Positions 16,007-24,324 of a stretch of 64,000 bases of DNA are shown one piece after another. The translations under genes and the position numbers were made by a program. The stretch spans positions 299,056 to 363,055 of the forward strand of contig NZ_BONV01000004.1 of the NCBI RefSeq assembly GCF_016862895.1. Reading direction: 5' to 3'. Position 1 is the stretch's first letter. Each line of letters starts with the position of its first letter. The notes under the pieces were generated by a model. It ran no database searches and was not told the DNA's origin. It saw only the letters and a program-made list of their open reading frames with translations. Origin of the DNA: Planotetraspora kaengkrachanensis. Its GTDB lineage: Bacteria; Actinomycetota; Actinomycetes; Streptosporangiales; Streptosporangiaceae.

Positions 16007-16174
16007 CTATGTTCGCTGTTGCCTGCCCACGGCTACCTGTTTGGGCGGGACTCTGGCGTTGAGCCAGGTGGACAGGCGGGCGTGCCGCAGGTCGTAGGGC
16101 CGCCGGGCCAGCGGCGAAACTCGTTCCTCTGCTGACAGGGAGTCTTCGCGAGCAAGATCCCAGACGCGTGCCGT
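16007..16174 (-). pseudogene. Tyrosine integrase C-terminal remnant
   Basis: Reverse-strand frame reads ARVWDLAREDSLSAEE, then SPLARRPYDLRHARLSTWLN and ARVPPKQVAVG before a TAG at 16007. SPLARRPYDLRH contains the H-x-x-R box of actinophage/ICE integrases; the final GHS...Y catalytic part is missing. No start codon region remains. Confidence 0.75.
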
Positions 16175-16194
16175 CGTACGGGACCATGGGGCAC

Positions 16195-17025
16195 ATGAAC
16201 GACGATCTCTACTCGGATCACCACTGGCGGTCCCTGTGCGAGCGCCTCTTTGACCGCGAGAGCGATGGGCTGGGCGACATGCTGCTGCGGTGGCTGGAAG
16301 AGCATCCGGCGCACGTGGCGGAGGTGCGGGAGGCGGGCCGGCCCGAAAGTCACCTGATCCCTCTGGGGAGCCCTCCCAACAGGGGATTCAGCCCGCTGGT
16401 GCGCTTGTATGCCATGAACCGTATACTCGACGTGCTCATCCTGAACTACCAGGATCCCCCGGACGATCCGACGGCGAGCCCGAACGAGGCCTACCCGCCG
16501 GTCGGTGTCTATCCCGCCTTCTGTGAGGCGCTGGGCGCGGACCGGATCGGCAGGCGGGGCTTTCACCCGTTCTTTCACGAGGTCGTCGAGGTGCGGCCGG
16601 TCGACGATCCCGACGAGCCGCCCTCGATAGTCGAGGAGCGCTGGCCCGGTTACATGATGGGGTCGATGCTGCTGATGCGGGCCGGAGTGGTCGTCACCGC
16701 CGGGGCACGGCATCTGGTCGCTGGGGTCGCCGATCGCTCCACCCTGTATTGGACCTTCTGGCGCCGGTCACGATCCACCCGTGACCTCTCGGACGGTTGG
16801 GGGAGCAACTCGCAGTGGAGAACCGACTTCCGCCGCGACTACCTGGTCGACGGCCGACTGCACTACAACGTGGACGCGATCCTGGATCCGTGGGTAGACG
16901 AGAAGAGCCTTGATCCCGCGTCGGTGATCGAGATCGTCCGGTATCGGTGCAGCACCATCGTCGATCATGGTGATGACGTCTTCCCTTACAACGATCACCA
17001 CGTCGAGCCGGCCCCTGCGGACTGA
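16195..17025 (+). CDS. Hypothetical protein, accessory-region cargo
   Basis: 276 residues from ATG 16195: MNDDLYSDHHWRSLCERLFD, later GFHPFFHEVVEVRPVDDPDE, LYWTFWRRSRSTRD and a C-terminal YRCSTIVDHGDDVFPYNDHH. Acidic, Trp/His-rich, no signal peptide or membrane helix. I do not recognise a family; the position beside integrase and att remnants marks it as horizontally acquired. Confidence 0.65.
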   Translation: MNDDLYSDHHWRSLCERLFDRESDGLGDMLLRWLEEHPAHVAEVREAGRPESHLIPLGSPPNRGFSPLVRLYAMNRILDVLILNYQDPPDDPTASPNEAYPPVGVYPAFCEALGADRIGRRGFHPFFHEVVEVRPVDDPDEPPSIVEERWPGYMMGSMLLMRAGVVVTAGARHLVAGVADRSTLYWTFWRRSRSTRDLSDGWGSNSQWRTDFRRDYLVDGRLHYNVDAILDPWVDEKSLDPASVIEIVRYRCSTIVDHGDDVFPYNDHHVEPAPAD

Positions 17026-17099
17026 CCCGCGTATGGGTACCCGTCCCTGCCCAGAAGGAATCGATGAAGAAGAGGATCTCATCCGGGGTATCAGCCGAA

Positions 17100-17582
17100 T
17101 CACTCGGCGTTGTTCAGCCCTTGGAGCACATGGGCACCTAGCGCGTCGGTTGTCGGAGCTATGAATGGCTCTAACTCGTCGAGCGGGGAGAAGCCCTGTC
17201 TGGCGCCTTCGTTCTTGTAGGGCTGGATGATCACGGTCCCGTCCGGATCCTGGTGGACGCCGATGCAGCGTGTGCCTTGGACGAACGCGCGCCAGGACCT
17301 GACTCCAGCGAGTTTCTGCAACGGCTTGTTCGGCAGGTCGTCCGCTTTCCAGTCGGGGTGTGGCATGTCGAGCTTGAAGGCGGCCAGGGCAGCGGTGACC
17401 GATAGCCCTAGATCATTTGTGATCACCGGCTCATCGAAGCGGCTGCGCGGGTCTGTTTCGATGAGGAGTCCTGTCACGGTTCGGGCCAGGGCGGATACGA
17501 GAACGACTGATCCCCGCTGATAGACGGTCGCGTCTCTTCCGCTGTAGACCGATGCCGCGCGTTTACGCCGTAAGAGCTTCAT
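17100..17582 (-). CDS. Conserved hypothetical protein next to integrase, immunity-like
   Basis: 160 residues from ATG 17582 with GGAGG 5 nt upstream: MKLLRRKRAASVYSGRDATV, then RSWRAFVQGTRCIGVHQDPD and VIIQPYKNEGARQGFSPLDE. Beta-rich, soluble. Its start overlaps the integrase 3' end by 20 bp, so it was co-transcribed with it. Possibly an immunity or accessory protein of the element; no family assigned. Confidence 0.65.
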   Translation of the reverse strand: MKLLRRKRAASVYSGRDATVYQRGSVVLVSALARTVTGLLIETDPRSRFDEPVITNDLGLSVTAALAAFKLDMPHPDWKADDLPNKPLQKLAGVRSWRAFVQGTRCIGVHQDPDGTVIIQPYKNEGARQGFSPLDELEPFIAPTTDALGAHVLQGLNNAE

Positions 17583-18003
17583 CGATCCTCCGATTGGAGA
17601 TGGACTGATGCCCATCGATGCACTTCGCGTAGACCCGCAACAGTACGTCAACGCTGTGTCCGGCACGCTCGGCCACCTCGGGGGCTGAGACGCCCGCATT
17701 CAGCCAGAGCGAGACCGCCGCATGCCGAAGGTCGAACGGCCTGCGCGCCAGTGGAGAGGCGACCTGGGCAGGGGTGAAGGCGAGTGTTCGAGCTTCCTGC
17801 CACACCTCCGTGTAGGCCGTCGAGGCGATCACTCCGCCCCGTTCACTGTGGACGATTCGGCCATCCGACCCGATGCCGAACTCTTTGATGTGTGGCCGAA
17901 GAATCTTGACCAGGGCGGGCGGGATCGGCACCGGCCGTACGTCATCGCGGCCCCGGTGCTTGAGACCGCGTTGCTCGTGGGCATCACCGCTGTCTGTCCA
18001 CCT
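17563..18003 (-). pseudogene. Tyrosine integrase, N-terminally truncated
   Basis: Frame from about 18003: WTDSGDAHEQRGLKHRGRDD, VRPVPIPPALVKILRPHIKE, then SPLARRPFDLRHAAVSLWLN, ERAGHSVDVLLRVYAKC and the final Arg-rich tail. The catalytic H-x-x-R, GHS and Tyr are all present, but the N-terminal half (SAM-like core-binding domain and first catalytic Arg) is missing; homology stops where an IS-end-like repeat begins (18006). Inactive unless supplied in trans. Confidence 0.85.
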
Positions 18004-18005
18004 GG

Positions 18006-18053
18006 TGTTGACGTTTCTGTCCCACCACATGCTTGACGGGCACCCTAGGAAAC
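18006..18053 (+). repeat. IS-end-like repeat, copy 1
   Basis: 48-bp sequence beginning GTTGACGTTTCTGTCCCA and ending CTAGGAAAC, matching 19216-19263 at the same internal spacing (about three quarters identical, first 17 bp after the initial bases identical). Direct orientation, 1210 bp apart. Copy 1 truncates the integrase. Confidence 0.7.
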
Positions 18054-18182
18054 ATGATCGGCTTGCGGGGCCGGGCCGCTTTGATGCTGCGGACGGGCTG
18101 GGTGGTGGTGCGGCGGACCACGCGGGTGTGGTCGCAGGCGGTCGCACTCACCCTCACGTAGACACCACACCCACCCCGCTAA

Positions 18183-18215
18183 CGGTGAACCCCCTGCGCA
18201 GGGGGCTCACCGTCA
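18183..18215. terminator. GC-rich palindromic terminator
   Basis: GTGA-ACCCCCTGCGCAGGGGGC-TCAC stem with self-complementary CCCCCTGCGCAGGGGG core. Lies downstream of the membrane-protein gene ending at 18235 on the reverse strand. Confidence 0.75.
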
Positions 18216-18234
18216 AAGATCAAACAACTTCGGC

Positions 18235-18804
18235 TTAGTGTCTGGGCCGCGCCGTAACCCTGATCAATGCGACGGCGATGCCGATCCACACTGCCCCATC
18301 GATGAGTGGGCCCGCCTCACCGACGACCATGGTCAGGGGTAAGTTCACACCGATAGCGACGGCGATCGTTTTGGGCAGTAGGCCCGCGCGGAAGACCGCG
18401 ATCGCGAGCAGGACGCCACCGGCCAGCCACAGCGGCAGAGCGAGCAGGAAGAGGATGTCGAGCGAGTTCCGGCCGCGTACGGCGGTGGCGAGGGCCGCGG
18501 TACCGAGCAGGGCATACTGGGCCGCGAACGTGATGGTGGCGGCGAGGCCGATCTTGCCCCAGCGCGCTTGAACTCGGTGCACCGCATGTAGCCCGATGAT
18601 GGCCAGCACGCCGATCCACAGGCCAAGAGCGTAGCTGTACTCGATGAGGTAGTCGGTTGTGGCGTGGAACGGATCGGCCTGCTCCGGAGACGCCAGCTGG
18701 AGCACGCCTAGGGCGAGGGACGCCAGACCGGTCAGCGCCGACATGGTCACGGCCGTCCCGGCGCGAACCGGTGCGGCGGTTTCCCGGGCGATGGGGGTGG
18801 ACAT
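18235..18804 (-). CDS. Integral membrane protein (DUF998-like)
   Basis: 189 residues from ATG 18804. Six hydrophobic helices: roughly 18-38, 55-75, 86-105, 120-140, 144-160, 165-182; short loops, no catalytic motif. Resembles small actinobacterial DUF998/hypothetical membrane proteins. A perfect 10-bp-arm palindrome lies upstream at 18946-18967, between this gene and the truncated histidine kinase, suggesting that the two were once a divergent regulated pair. Confidence 0.7.
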   Translation of the reverse strand: MSTPIARETAAPVRAGTAVTMSALTGLASLALGVLQLASPEQADPFHATTDYLIEYSYALGLWIGVLAIIGLHAVHRVQARWGKIGLAATITFAAQYALLGTAALATAVRGRNSLDILFLLALPLWLAGGVLLAIAVFRAGLLPKTIAVAIGVNLPLTMVVGEAGPLIDGAVWIGIAVALIRVTARPRH

Positions 18805-18945
18805 TGCTGTGGCTTCCTTTCTGCACTTGGTGGCGGCGCCACCGAAAAAATGGGTCGATGGCGCCGACGCTAGGCCGCCCACGGCCTGCGATCGTCCATC
18901 GCCGGGTGGGTGGATGCGGCGGCTGGTTGGAGCAACGGTGGTGCG

Positions 18946-18967
18946 GCGTCCACCCGAGGGTGGACGC
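18946..18967. promoter_or_regulatory. Perfect palindrome GCGTCCACCC-GA-GGGTGGACGC
   Basis: 22-bp element in the divergent region between the membrane-protein gene and the kinase remnant. Size and symmetry fit a binding site for a LuxR-type response regulator or another dimeric regulator. Confidence 0.65.
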
Positions 18968-18999
18968 CCGGCGACTGTCGCCGGCCGTATCATGCGCCC

Positions 19000-19185
19000 A
19001 TGCTCGACGGTGCCGCCCCCGCCGAGCTCGGTCGGCGCCGGGCCTGGCTTTTCGACGTCTCCATCGCCGCGGCGTTCGTCGCGGTTGGCCAGATCGATGT
19101 ATGGGCACCGTGGAATGCAGTGTGGGGCGACGATCCTGTGGCGGGACCCGACCGAAGCCGCAGTGTCAAGCGTCAGCCGAGGTAG
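19000..19185 (+). pseudogene. N-terminal fragment of a sensor histidine kinase
   Basis: MLDGAAPAELGRRRAWLFDV-SIAAAFVAVGQIDVWAPW is the first membrane segment typical of actinobacterial NarL-system kinases (R-x-D-x-x-L-A-x-A-L ... E/D-V-W). After about 50 residues homology is lost and the frame stops at 19185, shortly before the second IS-end-like repeat. Kinase domain and response regulator are missing. Confidence 0.5.
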
Positions 19186-19215
19186 GACAGAACCACAGCA
19201 GGGTTCCCACGAGGT

Positions 19216-19263
19216 GCTTGACGTTTCTGTCCCAGGACATGCGCGACAGGTGATCTAGGAAAC
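19216..19263 (+). repeat. IS-end-like repeat, copy 2
   Basis: Begins GCTTGACGTTTCTGTCCCA; see copy 1. It spans the stop codon of the MFS gene (TAG at 19255-19257 lies in its CTAGGAAAC). Confidence 0.7.
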
Positions 19264-20430
19264 CTGGTCCAGCTTGTACAGCACGAGCGGCACGAGCAGG
19301 AACGCGAAACCCGCCGTCAGGAACGCGCCGGCTCCTGCGGCGCCTACGAAGGTGCCTGCCAGTACAGCCAGCGGGGGGACAGTCGGCTGGGCCAGGCCCC
19401 ACGACGACCCCTGGAAAGCGAACCAACGTGGCCGATCGAGCTCAGGGGCGGCGTCGGCGACACTCGACTGCCAGCGCCCCAGCAACACGCCGTTGACCGC
19501 AGTGCAGGCCAGATACGCGACGATGGTCAGCAACAGGCTGCTGGTCAGCGCCATGACCAGCGCCAGCCCCGCCAGTAGTAGCGTGCCCAGGCCAAGGATC
19601 AACCCATGCTGACGGCCCTCCAGTGGACGCCTGACCGCCCTAAGCGCCAGCGGCGCCACAATGGCTGCGCTCGCAAGAGTCAGGCCGGGCAGCCACGCCG
19701 GTGCCCCCCGCTCCAGCAGGGCCAGCGGCAGATACATCATCACCGCCAGATAGCCGACCGCGAACGCGATGCCCGCCATGGTCAGGCGCAGCAGCGCCGC
19801 CGGCGGCCGCCAGCGCTCATCACTGCTCTCACGGTACGCACCGCGTGCATGGTCGTCGCGTGGCAGCAACGCCACCGCCACACCGGCCGCCACCAGGCAG
19901 GTCAGCGCGTCTGCAACCACCAGCCATCGCACCCCCAACGGCAGCAGCACCGCCGCCAGCAGTCCCGCGACCGCCCCGGCGGCCGAGATCGCCACTCCCA
20001 TTACCGCAAAGGTCGTATGCCGCTGCTCACCGATGCTCGCCCGCGCAAGCAGTTCCTGCGAGGCAGGCTCATACACCTCAAACGCCAGCCCGACCAGGGC
20101 GATCGCGACCAGCACGGGCACCGGCCCGTCCGCCAGCGCCAGCGCGACCAGAGCCAGGCCGGTTCCGGCCAATCCGGCGACGAGCACGCCCCGAGGCGAG
20201 AAGCGATCCAGCAGGAACGCCCCAGCCCAGCGCGAAGCCAGTGCCGAGACCCCGAACACCACCAACGCCAGCGGGGCGAGTTCCGGTCCAGCGAGAACCG
20301 CCAGAAACGACAGCGCATACGCGCCGAGGGCGTTGAGAACACGCACCCACACCAGCGCCCTGGCCGTCGCCGGCAACGATCTGAGCACGTCATCCCCCGC
20401 ATACGGCAACGAAAGGCGCCAGCCTCGCAC
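19255..20430 (-). CDS. MFS transporter
   Basis: 391 residues with about 11-12 hydrophobic helices; between helices 2 and 3 FLLDRFSPRGVLVAG (motif A-like). Similar to small-molecule/drug efflux MFS proteins. Alternative start GTG near 20385 would remove 15 residues. The last codons fall inside the IS-end-like repeat, so the native C-terminus may have been replaced. Confidence 0.85.
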   Translation of the reverse strand: MRGWRLSLPYAGDDVLRSLPATARALVWVRVLNALGAYALSFLAVLAGPELAPLALVVFGVSALASRWAGAFLLDRFSPRGVLVAGLAGTGLALVALALADGPVPVLVAIALVGLAFEVYEPASQELLARASIGEQRHTTFAVMGVAISAAGAVAGLLAAVLLPLGVRWLVVADALTCLVAAGVAVALLPRDDHARGAYRESSDERWRPPAALLRLTMAGIAFAVGYLAVMMYLPLALLERGAPAWLPGLTLASAAIVAPLALRAVRRPLEGRQHGLILGLGTLLLAGLALVMALTSSLLLTIVAYLACTAVNGVLLGRWQSSVADAAPELDRPRWFAFQGSSWGLAQPTVPPLAVLAGTFVGAAGAGAFLTAGFAFLLVPLVLYKLDQVS

Positions 20431-20493
20431 ACGCCGCTGACAATGTCCTCTGACCTGGCAGTTCGTCCGGCCGGCGGCGGGTGGCCGGTGAAT

Positions 20494-21318
20494 CTACTGC
20501 GGCGCCATGGCCTGCCCGGGACGGCGGTAGCGGCGGAGTTCCCAGGGGTCGTGGGCGCTGAAGATCGATACCTGGTCGCCGTGGCGGCGGAGGAGTTCGC
20601 GTAGCCGAGCCTGAGTGCCGAGTCTGAGATCGCGGTGAACTTCTGAGCTGGTTTGCACCAGGTCCAGGAGGGGGTGAGGGTGGGGGTCGTCACCGAGTTC
20701 CCGATGGTAGTAGTAGGCGTCACCGCAGTGCAGGAGCCAGCGGTCGCCGTCGTGGACCGCCACTCCGGTGTGGCCGGCGGTGTGGCCGCCGAGCGGGACC
20801 AGGCGGATCTGCGGCGGCAGGCCCTGGAGCTGCAGGGAGGCGAAGCCGAACCAGTCCTCGCCGGAGCCGATGGGATAGGTCACCCAGTTCGGGTGGTGTG
20901 CCCAGTGGGCCGGGCGGTAGCGGAAGCTGGGCGCCTGACTGGTCGCGGCTTCGAGTTCGGCGGCCAGGACGTGGACCTGGGCGGCGGGGAAGTCCGGCAG
21001 GCCACCGCAGTGGTCCACATCGAGGTGCGTCACGATGATGTGGCGTACATCGCCGGGGTCGTACCCGAGCCGGGCGATCTGGCGTATGGCGGTCTCCTGC
21101 TCGTCCAGCACGGGCTGGGCCATCTCGACCCAGTCGGCGCCGAGGGCCTGGCTGGGGTTGCGTACATCGTCCAGGCCGAGGCCGGTTTCGATGAGGACCA
21201 GTCCGTCGGAGTCGGTCTCGACCAGCAGGCAGTGGTTGACGGCGTGCGCGGGGGCCGGGCCCGGGTAAGTGGCTTCGATCTGCCGTACGGACCCGCAGTT
21301 GAGGTGATGGATCTGCAT
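20494..21318 (-). CDS. MBL-fold metallohydrolase (AHL-lactonase-like)
   Basis: 274 residues from ATG 21318. Di-zinc motif THLDVDHCGGLPDF (HxDH), further ligands in LGGHTAGHTGV, HCGDAYYY and SAHD. Substrate-facing N-terminus QIHHLNCGSV resembles N-acyl-homoserine-lactonase relatives. Divergent from the MerR gene with a shared TTGAA-N6-TTCAA site, so probably induced through it. Confidence 0.9.
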   Translation of the reverse strand: MQIHHLNCGSVRQIEATYPGPAPAHAVNHCLLVETDSDGLVLIETGLGLDDVRNPSQALGADWVEMAQPVLDEQETAIRQIARLGYDPGDVRHIIVTHLDVDHCGGLPDFPAAQVHVLAAELEAATSQAPSFRYRPAHWAHHPNWVTYPIGSGEDWFGFASLQLQGLPPQIRLVPLGGHTAGHTGVAVHDGDRWLLHCGDAYYYHRELGDDPHPHPLLDLVQTSSEVHRDLRLGTQARLRELLRRHGDQVSIFSAHDPWELRRYRRPGQAMAPQ

Positions 21319-21335
21319 GGCGGCTAGCCTGCTGG

Positions 21336-21351
21336 TTGAAGCGCGGTTCAA
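21336..21351. promoter_or_regulatory. MerR-type operator between MBL hydrolase and MerR genes
   Basis: TTGAA-GCGCGG-TTCAA in the 47-bp gap between the two start codons; the palindrome lies where a MerR protein would twist an over-long spacer. Confidence 0.6.
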
Positions 21352-21365
21352 GTCAAGGAGGCACG

Positions 21366-21782
21366 GTGGGCGAGCTGCTGGACATCGCAGAGGTAGCCGA
21401 GCGCTCCGGATTGGCGGCGTCGGCGCTGCGGTTCTATGAGAAGCGGGGCCTCGTCGCCTCGGCGGGCCGCAACGGGTTGCGCCGGACCTACCACCCCGAG
21501 GCCCTCGATCGCCTCGCGTTCATCACCTGCGCACGCGGCGCCGGGTTCACCATCGCCGAGATCGCCAGATTCCTGCGAGCAACCCCCGACGACCTGGAGC
21601 TGCGCACCCGCATGATGCGCAAGGCCGAGGAACTGGAGGAGGACGTCGCCCGCTTGATCCGCATGCGCGACGGCCTCCGCCACGCCTCGACCTGCACGCA
21701 CGAGCCGCTCGTGGAGTGCCCCGACTTCAAGAACACCTTCCGACCCGGCGCCTCCCCGGCCCCCTGGGACCAGTCCCTTTAG
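21366..21782 (+). CDS. MerR-family transcriptional regulator
   Basis: 138 residues from GTG 21366 (GGAGG at 21357-21361). MerR DNA-binding domain: LLDIAEVAERSGLAASALRF-YEKRGLV, wing NGLRRTYHPEALDRL; coiled-coil helix LRTRMMRKAEELEEDVARLI. C-terminal STCTHEPLVECPDF has two Cys, possibly metal or redox sensing. Likely controls the divergent MBL hydrolase. Confidence 0.92.
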   Translation: MGELLDIAEVAERSGLAASALRFYEKRGLVASAGRNGLRRTYHPEALDRLAFITCARGAGFTIAEIARFLRATPDDLELRTRMMRKAEELEEDVARLIRMRDGLRHASTCTHEPLVECPDFKNTFRPGASPAPWDQSL

Positions 21783-21832
21783 ATCAGGCTGATCCCGACG
21801 CCCTGCCAAACGGACCAAGCCGGAGTGGATGC

Positions 21833-22207
21833 TTAGAACCCGCGTTCAGCGACCGAACGCAGCACACAGAACTCGTTGCCCTCGGGATCGGCCAGCACCA
21901 CCCACCCGGATCCGTCCGCATTGCGATGATCCGCTACGAGCGTCGCACCGAGACTTGTGATTCGTTCCGTCTCGACGTCGCGTGGCGAATCCGCTTGCAG
22001 GCATATGTGCATGCGATTTTTGACCGCCTTCGGTTCCGGCACGCGTTGGAAGTACACGGTTTGGCCGTCGGGGAGGTCGAGGGCTGCTTCGTCAGCGTCG
22101 GGCTGGTGTCCGTCGGGCAGCGGCCGGCCGAGAACACGAGACCACCAGCGCGCCAGGGCTACCGGGTCGGCGGCGTCGAAGGCGATATTGCGAATACGCG
22201 TCGTCAC
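21833..22207 (-). CDS. VOC-family (glyoxalase-like) protein
   Basis: 124 residues from GTG 22207 (VTTRIRNIAFDAADPVALAR), the usual start of the Glyoxalase_6 group; the frame extends to a TTG at 22243. WWSRVLGRPLPDG, VYFQRVPEPK, RMHICLQAD and VLADPEGNEFCVL are typical. Probably resistance or detoxification related; substrate unknown. Confidence 0.87.
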   Translation of the reverse strand: MTTRIRNIAFDAADPVALARWWSRVLGRPLPDGHQPDADEAALDLPDGQTVYFQRVPEPKAVKNRMHICLQADSPRDVETERITSLGATLVADHRNADGSGWVVLADPEGNEFCVLRSVAERGF

Positions 22208-22369
22208 GACGGAATCGTGCAGGCGCAGCTTGATGACGGTCAACTGGGTTATCCGGCCCGCGGCTCCCTCGTCTCAGCCGGGTCGGTGTGGGGCACCGGT
22301 TGGTGTTGACCCGCAGAGGGAGTGACTGAAGGATGGAACAGAGCCCTTAACGGAAGGGGTGGACAAGGG

Positions 22370-23080
22370 ATGCGGTTGTGGCCGGAACGCTGGCGACGAC
22401 GTGCGGCCGCATCTGATTCCTTCTCCGACTCCTTGCTGGCGGCGGCGCGGGAACGGGGTATCCCCGCTGAGCGGGTGAGCGGTTCCGACGTCGAGGACCT
22501 CGCCATCGCGGTGGCGAGGAACACCTACGAGAAAGGCGACGTCGCCGCGGCGGAGGAAATGCTGCGCCTGATCACGGTTGAGGGCAGGCCATCGGCCGCC
22601 GGGATGGCAGCCTTCGATCTGGGCTTGGTGTTGGAATCCCGCGGTGATGCGCGCGGTGCCCAGCACGCGTACCGGATGGCCATGAATTCTCCCAATTCCG
22701 ACGCATCGGCGATGGCCGCGTTGAACCTGGGGACCATCGTGTTCCACGAAGGCGACACCGAGCAGGCCCGAGTCCTCCTGACCATCGCCATGGAGTCGGG
22801 GCATCCGCAGGCCGCGCCGAAAGGGGCTTTCAATCTGGGTGGCCTGCTCGCCAGGCAGGGCCATACCGAAGAGGCGATGCGTGCGTTGCAGCGCGCGGTG
22901 GATTCAGGTCATCCCGACGAGTCGCCGGGAGCACTGACCCAGCTCGGTGCCCTCTGGTTCGCCACGGGTCGGGTCGCAGACGCCGAAGCCGCATTCGAGC
23001 GGGTCATCGCGACACGACACCCGGAGTTCGCGGCCATGGCACACGCATGCCTGATCGACTTGCGCCGCCGACGGCGCTGA
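22370..23080 (+). CDS. Tetratricopeptide-repeat protein
   Basis: 236 residues from ATG 22370 (preceded by GGACAAGGG); a GTG at 22322 is an alternative. Four to five TPR-like units of ~36 residues: AAFDLGLVLESRGDARGAQH, AALNLGTIVFHEGDTEQARV, GAFNLGGLLARQGHTEEAMR, TQLGALWFATGRVADAEAAF. A scaffold for protein-protein interaction. Related to the relic at 15347-15541. Confidence 0.82.
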   Translation: MRLWPERWRRRAAASDSFSDSLLAAARERGIPAERVSGSDVEDLAIAVARNTYEKGDVAAAEEMLRLITVEGRPSAAGMAAFDLGLVLESRGDARGAQHAYRMAMNSPNSDASAMAALNLGTIVFHEGDTEQARVLLTIAMESGHPQAAPKGAFNLGGLLARQGHTEEAMRALQRAVDSGHPDESPGALTQLGALWFATGRVADAEAAFERVIATRHPEFAAMAHACLIDLRRRRR

Positions 23081-23123
23081 TCGGAACCGTACGGAACAAC
23101 CACGCGGCGGACACGCGGGGAGC

Positions 23124-23147
23124 GTCGTCGCACGAGTTTGCGACGAC
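23124..23147. terminator. Bidirectional terminator between TPR and AKR genes
   Basis: Perfect GTCGTCGCA / TGCGACGAC stem with 6-nt loop between convergent genes. Confidence 0.75.
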
Positions 23148-23182
23148 ATCTGATTCTCGGCACCCACCAGGCAAGGGTGTCT

Positions 23183-24196
23183 TCAGCGGGGCGGGGTGAC
23201 CCCGTTGAACCAGTTCTGCGTGGCGACGGCGGTGTCGTGTTCGCGGTCCCCGGTCACGGTGATGCCTTCGAGGGCGGCGATGTGGTCTTCGGTGAGCGTG
23301 ATGTCGGCGGCGAGGCTGTTCTCCTCGAAGAACGCCGGCCGGCGGGTGCCGGGGATCGGGACGACGTCGGGCGCCTTGGCGAGCAGCCAGGCGAGGGCGA
23401 CCTGGCCGGGGGTGGCGCCGAGGTCGGCGGCGATGTCGCGGACGATGTCGACGGTCGACAGGTTGCGGTCGAAGTTCTCCTCGGAGTACCAGGGCATGCC
23501 GCTGCGGTGGTCCTCGTTCTTCAGGTCGTCCCGGGAGGTGATGGCGCCGGTGAGGGCACCGCGGCCAAGCGGGCTGTAAGGCACGATTCCGATGCCGAGT
23601 TCGCGGGTGAGCGGGAGGATCTCGTCCTCGATGCCTCGCTCCCACAGCGACCACTCGGTCTGGAGTGCAGTGATCGGATGCACGGCCGCGGCCCGGCGGA
23701 TGGTGTCGGGCGCGGCCTCGGACAGGCCGATGTGGCGCACCTTTCCCTCGGTGACGAACTCGGCCATGGCGCCGACGGTGTCCTCGATCGGGACCGTCGG
23801 GTCGACACGGTGCTGGTAGTACAGATCGATGTGGTCGGTGCCCAGGCGCCGCAGTGACCGTTCCAGCTGCCGGCGCGCGTAGGCGGGGCTGCCGTCGATG
23901 CGTGCTTCTGCTCCGCCGAACGGGGCCGAGACGATGCCGAACTTCGTCGCGACGACGAACTCGTCGCGGCGTCCGGCGATCGCACGGCCGACGATCTCCT
24001 CGCTTGCCCCGTAGCCGTCGGCAGTGTCGATCATGGTGACGCCGAGCTTGGCGGCGCGGTCGATGATCTCCCGGGCCATCATGTCCGGGTCGTACTCGCC
24101 GTTCTGTCCGTAGGGGTTGGCGAAGCTCATCGCGCCGTAGCCGATCGCGCCGACCTCGAGATGGTCGGGTCCGAGGAATCGGGTGGTGATGCTCAT
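23183..24196 (-). CDS. Aldo/keto reductase
   Basis: 337 residues from ATG 24196. Catalytic tetrad visible: Asp and Tyr in [11 protein letters not shown], Lys in VATKFGIV, His in [11 protein letters not shown]-terminal NADPH-binding block [20 protein letters not shown]. Resembles AKR13-type yakC/pyridoxal reductases. Divergent from a TetR gene with two tandem operators between them, so likely derepressed by an aldehyde-type inducer. Confidence 0.94.
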   Translation of the reverse strand: MSITTRFLGPDHLEVGAIGYGAMSFANPYGQNGEYDPDMMAREIIDRAAKLGVTMIDTADGYGASEEIVGRAIAGRRDEFVVATKFGIVSAPFGGAEARIDGSPAYARRQLERSLRRLGTDHIDLYYQHRVDPTVPIEDTVGAMAEFVTEGKVRHIGLSEAAPDTIRRAAAVHPITALQTEWSLWERGIEDEILPLTRELGIGIVPYSPLGRGALTGAITSRDDLKNEDHRSGMPWYSEENFDRNLSTVDIVRDIAADLGATPGQVALAWLLAKAPDVVPIPGTRRPAFFEENSLAADITLTEDHIAALEGITVTGDREHDTAVATQNWFNGVTPPR

Positions 24197-24257
24197 GACT
24201 GGGTCCTTCCAGGCAGGCGGACATGACCTCGCTGGGGATTCACCTGCGAGCAGGCAT

Positions 24258-24296
24258 GTCCTCACGTGGGGACAACAATAGTCCTCAAGTGAGGAC
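24258..24296. promoter_or_regulatory. Tandem operators in AKR/TetR divergent promoter
   Basis: Two related palindromes 23 bp apart: GTCCTCACGTGGGGAC (24258-24273, one mismatch) and GTCCTCAAGTGAGGAC (24281-24296, perfect). They lie 62-100 bp before the AKR start and 29-67 bp before the TetR start. Confidence 0.8.
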
Positions 24297-24324
24297 AACG
24301 GTCAAGGGGGCCTAGGATGAGGGT

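Larger units (their letters stand above)
15805..16194. other. 390-bp stretch of mobile-element debris
   Basis: No intact gene. It contains a tRNA-Arg(ACG) 3' fragment (15921-15965), a terminator hairpin (15971-16005) and a tyrosine-integrase remnant on the reverse strand (16007-16174), the usual order at the end of an integrated actinomycete element. Confidence 0.7.

Noticed and set aside
17064..17141. 25-aa ORF MKKRISSGVSAESLG with AAGGA upstream
   Set aside because: Good Shine-Dalgarno but ends within the convergent hypothetical gene and has no independent support; could be the start of a truncated gene.
18657..19258. Long forward ORFs over the DUF998-like gene
   Set aside because: Arg/Pro-rich shadow frames; the reverse-strand frame has a regular membrane-helix pattern.
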